From an uncultured Alistipes sp. (GTDB taxonomy: Bacteria; Bacteroidota; Bacteroidia; Bacteroidales; Rikenellaceae), in the NCBI GenBank assembly GCA_958449275.1, contig CAUDHE010000105.1:1-7296 (forward strand): a stretch of DNA of 7,296 nt, read 5' to 3'. Positions 4,807 to 7,296 of the stretch are shown here, piece by piece. A program made the translations under genes and the position numbers. The notes below the pieces were generated by a model, which was not told the DNA's origin, ran no database searches, and worked only from the letters and a program-made list of their open reading frames with translations. Position 1 is the stretch's first letter. Every line of letters starts with the position of its first letter.

Positions 4807-6284
4807 TTGCCAAACTTTTGCGCGAGGCGTTTCTCGCGCGATGCGGACGTGTGGAACGCGCCGTGAAGAATGCGGCGGAGATTCAGCGCCGTACCCTCGA
4901 CGATCTTTTGCGGGCGGGGCGACGGACCGATTTCGGTCGCGAGCGCGGTTTGCATGCCGTCCGCGGTGCCGAGGATTTCGCCCGCGTGGTGGAGATCTTC
5001 GATTACGAATCGTTCTCTCCCTATATCGAGCGCATGCGTCGGGGCGAGTGCGATGTTGCTTGCAGAGGACGCGTCGGGATGTTCGCCCGTTCGTCGGGCA
5101 CCACCTCGTCGCGCAGCAAATACATACCCGTGACGCGCGAAGCGTTGCGGCGCAACCATTTGCGGGGTATGGCCGATACGGTGTCGCTCTATCTGGCGGC
5201 CAATCCCGCATCGAGGCTCTTCGAGGGGCGTACCCTCACGCTCGGCGGCTCGTGCTGCCGCGATGAACACGGAGCCTTGGTTGGCGACTTGTCGGCTCTG
5301 ACGCTGACTGCCGCGGGGCGATTGGCCGGAGTCGTGCGTGCGCCGAGCCTCGCAACGGCGTTGATCGAGGATTTCGACGCCAAGTGCGAGGCTGTATGCC
5401 GCGAATGCGTCGCGAGCCGCATCACGGCGCTGGCGGGCGTTCCGTCGTGGAATCTGGCTCTGCTGCGTCGTTTGACCGAGTTCGCGGGACGTCGTACCGT
5501 ACTGGAGGTGTGGCCCGATCTGGAGCTGTTCATGCACGGCGGCGTGAGTTTCAGGCCTTATCGCGAGGCTTTTGCGGAGGCGGTGGGCGGCGATATAAAC
5601 TATTGGGAGTGCTACAACGCCTCCGAAGGATTCGTTGCCGTAGCCGAACGGGCGGGTTGCGAGGATATGCTGCTGATGCCCGATTACGGATGCTATTACG
5701 AATTCGAGGACGGCGGCCTTACGGTCCCTCTCGAGGGGGTGCGCACGGGTTGCGAATATGCGATTTTGCTCACCTCGGCGAACGGATTGTGGCGTTACCG
5801 TTTGGGCGACAAAGTGGTCTTTACCTCGACGGACCCCTACCGACTGCGGGTGTCGGGCCGTACGAAACAGTATGTGAACGCATTCGGCGAGGAGCTTATG
5901 ATCGGGAACGCCGAGGAGGCTTTGGCGCGGGCATGCCGCGTCGCGCAAGCCGTGGTGAGCGAATACACCGTTGCGCCCAAGTATATGTCGGCGTCGGGCG
6001 ACGGCTGCCACGAGTGGTTGGCGGAGTTCGTCCGCGAACCCGACGACGAGCGACGGTTCGCCGAGGAGCTGGATCGGGCGTTGCGCGAGCTCAATTCGGA
6101 TTATGACGCCAAGCGTCGCAGCGTCATGGGACCGCCCGAGTTGAGGACGGTGCCGCGGGGGACGTTCCTGTGGTGGCAGACTGCCGAGCGGCGTAACAAG
6201 GTGCCTCGGCTCATGAACGACCGCAGCGTGGCGGAGGCCGTGGCGAAGTATGCCGCATGGGACGAGATGAAAGAGAGGGTGTGA
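4797..6284 (+). CDS. GH3-family acyl-acid amido synthetase
   Basis: A 495-residue member of the GH3 family (annotated 'GH3 auxin-responsive promoter family protein'), an ANL-superfamily adenylating enzyme. Plant members activate small acyl acids such as IAA or jasmonate with ATP and couple them to amino acids; the bacterial substrates are mostly unknown. All three nucleotide motifs are present: FARSSGTTS at 96-104 (phosphate-binding loop), YNASEG at 273-278, and YRLGD at 334-338. The C-terminal domain starts near residue 355 and carries the usual KQYVNAFGEEL segment. The N terminus (MSVFAKLL, then a segment equivalent to 'Q..LDDLL..GRRTDFG') matches the family, supporting the ATG at 4797. The gap from trkA is 54 bases with no clear promoter but with an inverted repeat over the start. 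Three hairpins follow the stop. Family call secure; reaction and substrate inferred. Confidence 0.93.
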   Translation: MSVFAKLLREAFLARCGRVERAVKNAAEIQRRTLDDLLRAGRRTDFGRERGLHAVRGAEDFARVVEIFDYESFSPYIERMRRGECDVACRGRVGMFARSSGTTSSRSKYIPVTREALRRNHLRGMADTVSLYLAANPASRLFEGRTLTLGGSCCRDEHGALVGDLSALTLTAAGRLAGVVRAPSLATALIEDFDAKCEAVCRECVASRITALAGVPSWNLALLRRLTEFAGRRTVLEVWPDLELFMHGGVSFRPYREAFAEAVGGDINYWECYNASEGFVAVAERAGCEDMLLMPDYGCYYEFEDGGLTVPLEGVRTGCEYAILLTSANGLWRYRLGDKVVFTSTDPYRLRVSGRTKQYVNAFGEELMIGNAEEALARACRVAQAVVSEYTVAPKYMSASGDGCHEWLAEFVREPDDERRFAEELDRALRELNSDYDAKRRSVMGPPELRTVPRGTFLWWQTAERRNKVPRLMNDRSVAEAVAKYAAWDEMKERV

Positions 6285-6288
6285 TGCT

Positions 6289-6308
6289 GTTCGCCGACAG
6301 CGGCGAAC
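6289..6308 (+). repeat. Hairpin 1 after GH3
   Basis: GTTCGCCG (6289-6296) pairs perfectly with CGGCGAAC (6301-6308) over the 4-base loop ACAG. It starts four bases after the GH3 stop codon. No T tract follows, so it is not a standard intrinsic terminator; it may protect the mRNA 3' end or help to stop transcription together with hairpin 2. Confidence 0.65.
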
Positions 6309-6311
6309 TGC

Positions 6312-6332
6312 CGACATCGCCGAGCGATGTCG
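6312..6332 (+). repeat. Hairpin 2 after GH3
   Basis: CGACATCGC (6312-6320) pairs perfectly with GCGATGTCG (6324-6332) over the 3-base loop CGA. It lies only three bases after hairpin 1, and the two could stack. The AT-rich sequence that follows (6333-6355) has no run of T, so its role as a terminator is doubtful. Confidence 0.65.
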
Positions 6333-6360
6333 ATATTGTGAAGAGATATTATAAATGAAA

Positions 6361-6392
6361 GCGATCGTATGCCTCGAAGGCTATACGATTGC
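6361..6392 (+). repeat. Hairpin 3, upstream of the deoxynucleoside kinase
   Basis: Bases 6361-6373 pair with 6379-6392: 13 pairs including one G-U (6363/6390), with a single bulged T (6382) and a 5-base TCGAA loop. It is the longest stem in the window outside the tRNA and ends 21 bases before the kinase start codon. It may set translation or mRNA stability of the kinase; this is inference. The sequence 6393-6413 after it is single-stranded and A-rich, suited to ribosome binding in this phylum. Confidence 0.6.
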
Positions 6393-6413
6393 TCCGACTA
6401 ATGATAGTGAACA

Positions 6414-7028
6414 ATGTACGTAGCTATTGCAGGCAATATCGGGAGCGGCAAGACGACCCTTACCGATATTCTGACCCGACATTACGGGGCCAAAGCCTAT
6501 TTCGAGGAGTCCGATAACCCGTATATCGGCGATTTCTATAACGATATGAGCCGTTGGGCGTTCCAGCTCCAGATATCGTTTCTGGGCAGTCGTATTCAGC
6601 AGACGCTGAATATGCTGTCGGCCGGCGACGCCGATATATTTCAGGATCGCACCATCTACGAGGACGCCCACATCTTCGCCGCCAATCTGCACGAGATGGG
6701 GCTCATGACCTCGCGCGACTTCGCCACCTACATGAAGATATTCGACCTGACGACCAATCTCATCCCGCAGCCCGACGTGCTCATATACCTTCGTGCGGGC
6801 ATCCCCACGCTGGTGTCGCAGATCAAGCGCCGCGGGCGCGACTACGAGGTGAACATCGACGAGAGCTATCTCACGCGCCTGAACGAGAAGTACGAGAACT
6901 GGATCGGCAACATCTATCGCGGCGAGGTGCTCATCGTGGACAAGGATTCGGAGGATTTCGTCGAAAATCCCGCGGTGCTGGAGCGTATATGCGAACGTTT
7001 GGACCGCATTTCGGGCCGACGCTTATGA
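6414..7028 (+). CDS. Deoxynucleoside kinase (dCK/dGK family)
   Basis: A 204-residue salvage kinase that phosphorylates deoxynucleosides (dA, dG, dC or dT) with ATP in the cytoplasm. Motifs in order: P-loop AGNIGSGKTT at 6-15; FEESDNPY at 30-37, with the catalytic base Glu; FQLQISFLGSR at 50-60, which shapes the base pocket; the DRTIYED block at 78-84 (the DRS-type motif); and the Arg-rich LID, KRRGRDYE at 138-145. The length is normal for the family. The ATG at 6414 places the P-loop at the very N terminus, as expected. No promoter of the consensus type is visible upstream; instead three hairpins precede it. The last sense codon and stop (TTATGA) overlap the start of the next gene by four bases, suggesting translational coupling. 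The sequence does not tell which deoxynucleoside is preferred. Confidence 0.93.
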   Translation: MYVAIAGNIGSGKTTLTDILTRHYGAKAYFEESDNPYIGDFYNDMSRWAFQLQISFLGSRIQQTLNMLSAGDADIFQDRTIYEDAHIFAANLHEMGLMTSRDFATYMKIFDLTTNLIPQPDVLIYLRAGIPTLVSQIKRRGRDYEVNIDESYLTRLNEKYENWIGNIYRGEVLIVDKDSEDFVENPAVLERICERLDRISGRRL

Positions 7029-7296
7029 GACTGCCCGAACTCTTCGCAGAGCGCATGCGGCGCGAGCTGGGCGACGGCGAGGCCGAACGTCTCTTCGCCG
7101 CGTTGGAGTCGGAACCCTCCGTCGCCGTGCGTCTCAATCCGCGTAAGGCGATGACCGAGAAGTGGGGCGGCAGTCCCGTGCCGTGGAGTCGCGACGGATA
7201 TGTGCTCGCCGAGCGGCCGAGTTTCACGCTCGATCCCGATTTCCATGCGGGAGCCTACTACGTTCAGGAGGCCGCCTCGCAATTCGCGGGCTACAT
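7025..7296 (+). CDS. RsmF-like 16S rRNA m5C methyltransferase (3' partial)
   Basis: The first 90 residues of a NOL1/NOP2/Sun-family methyltransferase, which uses SAM to form 5-methylcytosine in rRNA. The start MRLPELFAERM lies on an ATGA overlap with the kinase stop. Seen here: SVAVRLNPRKA, the N-terminal RNA-binding element; VPWSRDGYVLAERPSFTLDP; and FHAGAYYVQEAAS, the conserved block just before the SAM-binding domain. The SAM-binding loop and the two catalytic cysteines lie beyond the window. RsmF (C1407 of 16S rRNA) is the likeliest member, but the C-terminal PUA-type extension that defines it is not visible, so no symbol is given. Confidence 0.9.
   Translation, partial: MRLPELFAERMRRELGDGEAERLFAALESEPSVAVRLNPRKAMTEKWGGSPVPWSRDGYVLAERPSFTLDPDFHAGAYYVQEAASQFAGY

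Noticed and set aside
1152..6317. Very long minus-strand open frames (1152-3053, 3264-4745, 4776-6317) antisense to the main genes
   Set aside because: Each lies opposite genes with clear family motifs. Their translations are low-complexity, rich in His, Arg, Gln and Ala, with no recognisable domain. They arise from the strong third-position GC bias of the plus-strand genes.
6289..6392. Intrinsic terminators after GH3
   Set aside because: The stems are strong but none is followed by a T run, so I list them as hairpins rather than terminators.
1..7296. Mobile elements, CRISPR arrays, attachment sites, toxin-antitoxin or defence genes
   Set aside because: No transposase, integrase, direct-repeat array, terminal repeats or known defence motif was seen on either strand; every sizeable gene belongs to a housekeeping or widespread family, apart from the small membrane protein.

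Overview
The window reads as ordinary chromosomal DNA from a GC-rich member of the Bacteroidales; Alistipes or another Rikenellaceae genus is my best guess. Three things point there. Several genes are preceded by the Bacteroidetes-type promoter (TTTG, about 19 bases, TAnnTTTG). Start codons sit behind A/T-rich stretches rather than Shine-Dalgarno sequences. The gene set (GlsA/GlsB-type acyltransferases, a bacterial GH3 protein, a deoxynucleoside kinase, a small Bacteroidetes-type membrane protein) is typical of the phylum. The genus is an inference from base composition and family memory.

Layout from left to right. (1) The 3' part of miaA (tRNA dimethylallyltransferase), with the promoter of the next gene overlapping its end. 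(2) tRNA-Leu(UAA) and a rho-independent terminator. (3) Two adjacent acyltransferase genes matching glsA (O-acyltransferase) and glsB (N-acyltransferase), which together would make glycine-type N-acyl amino acid lipids. (4) A minus-strand gene for an 85-residue, single-pass, cysteine-rich membrane protein, convergent with glsB. (5) A divergent intergenic region with two overlapping promoters, followed by trkA, a two-domain RCK potassium-uptake regulator with a long leader. (6) A GH3-family acyl-acid amido synthetase. (7) A 129-base gap with three strong consecutive hairpins. (8) A deoxynucleoside kinase whose stop codon overlaps the start of an RsmF-like 16S rRNA m5C methyltransferase, cut off by the window end.

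Most genes are housekeeping: tRNA modification, membrane lipids, potassium uptake, nucleotide salvage, rRNA methylation. There is no mobile element, CRISPR array or clear sign of horizontal transfer. I see no undescribed multi-gene system. The points most worth a second look are the hairpin cluster before the kinase, the abutting divergent promoters, the small cysteine-rich membrane protein, an inverted repeat over the GH3 start codon, and miaA lying next to one of its own predicted substrate tRNAs.
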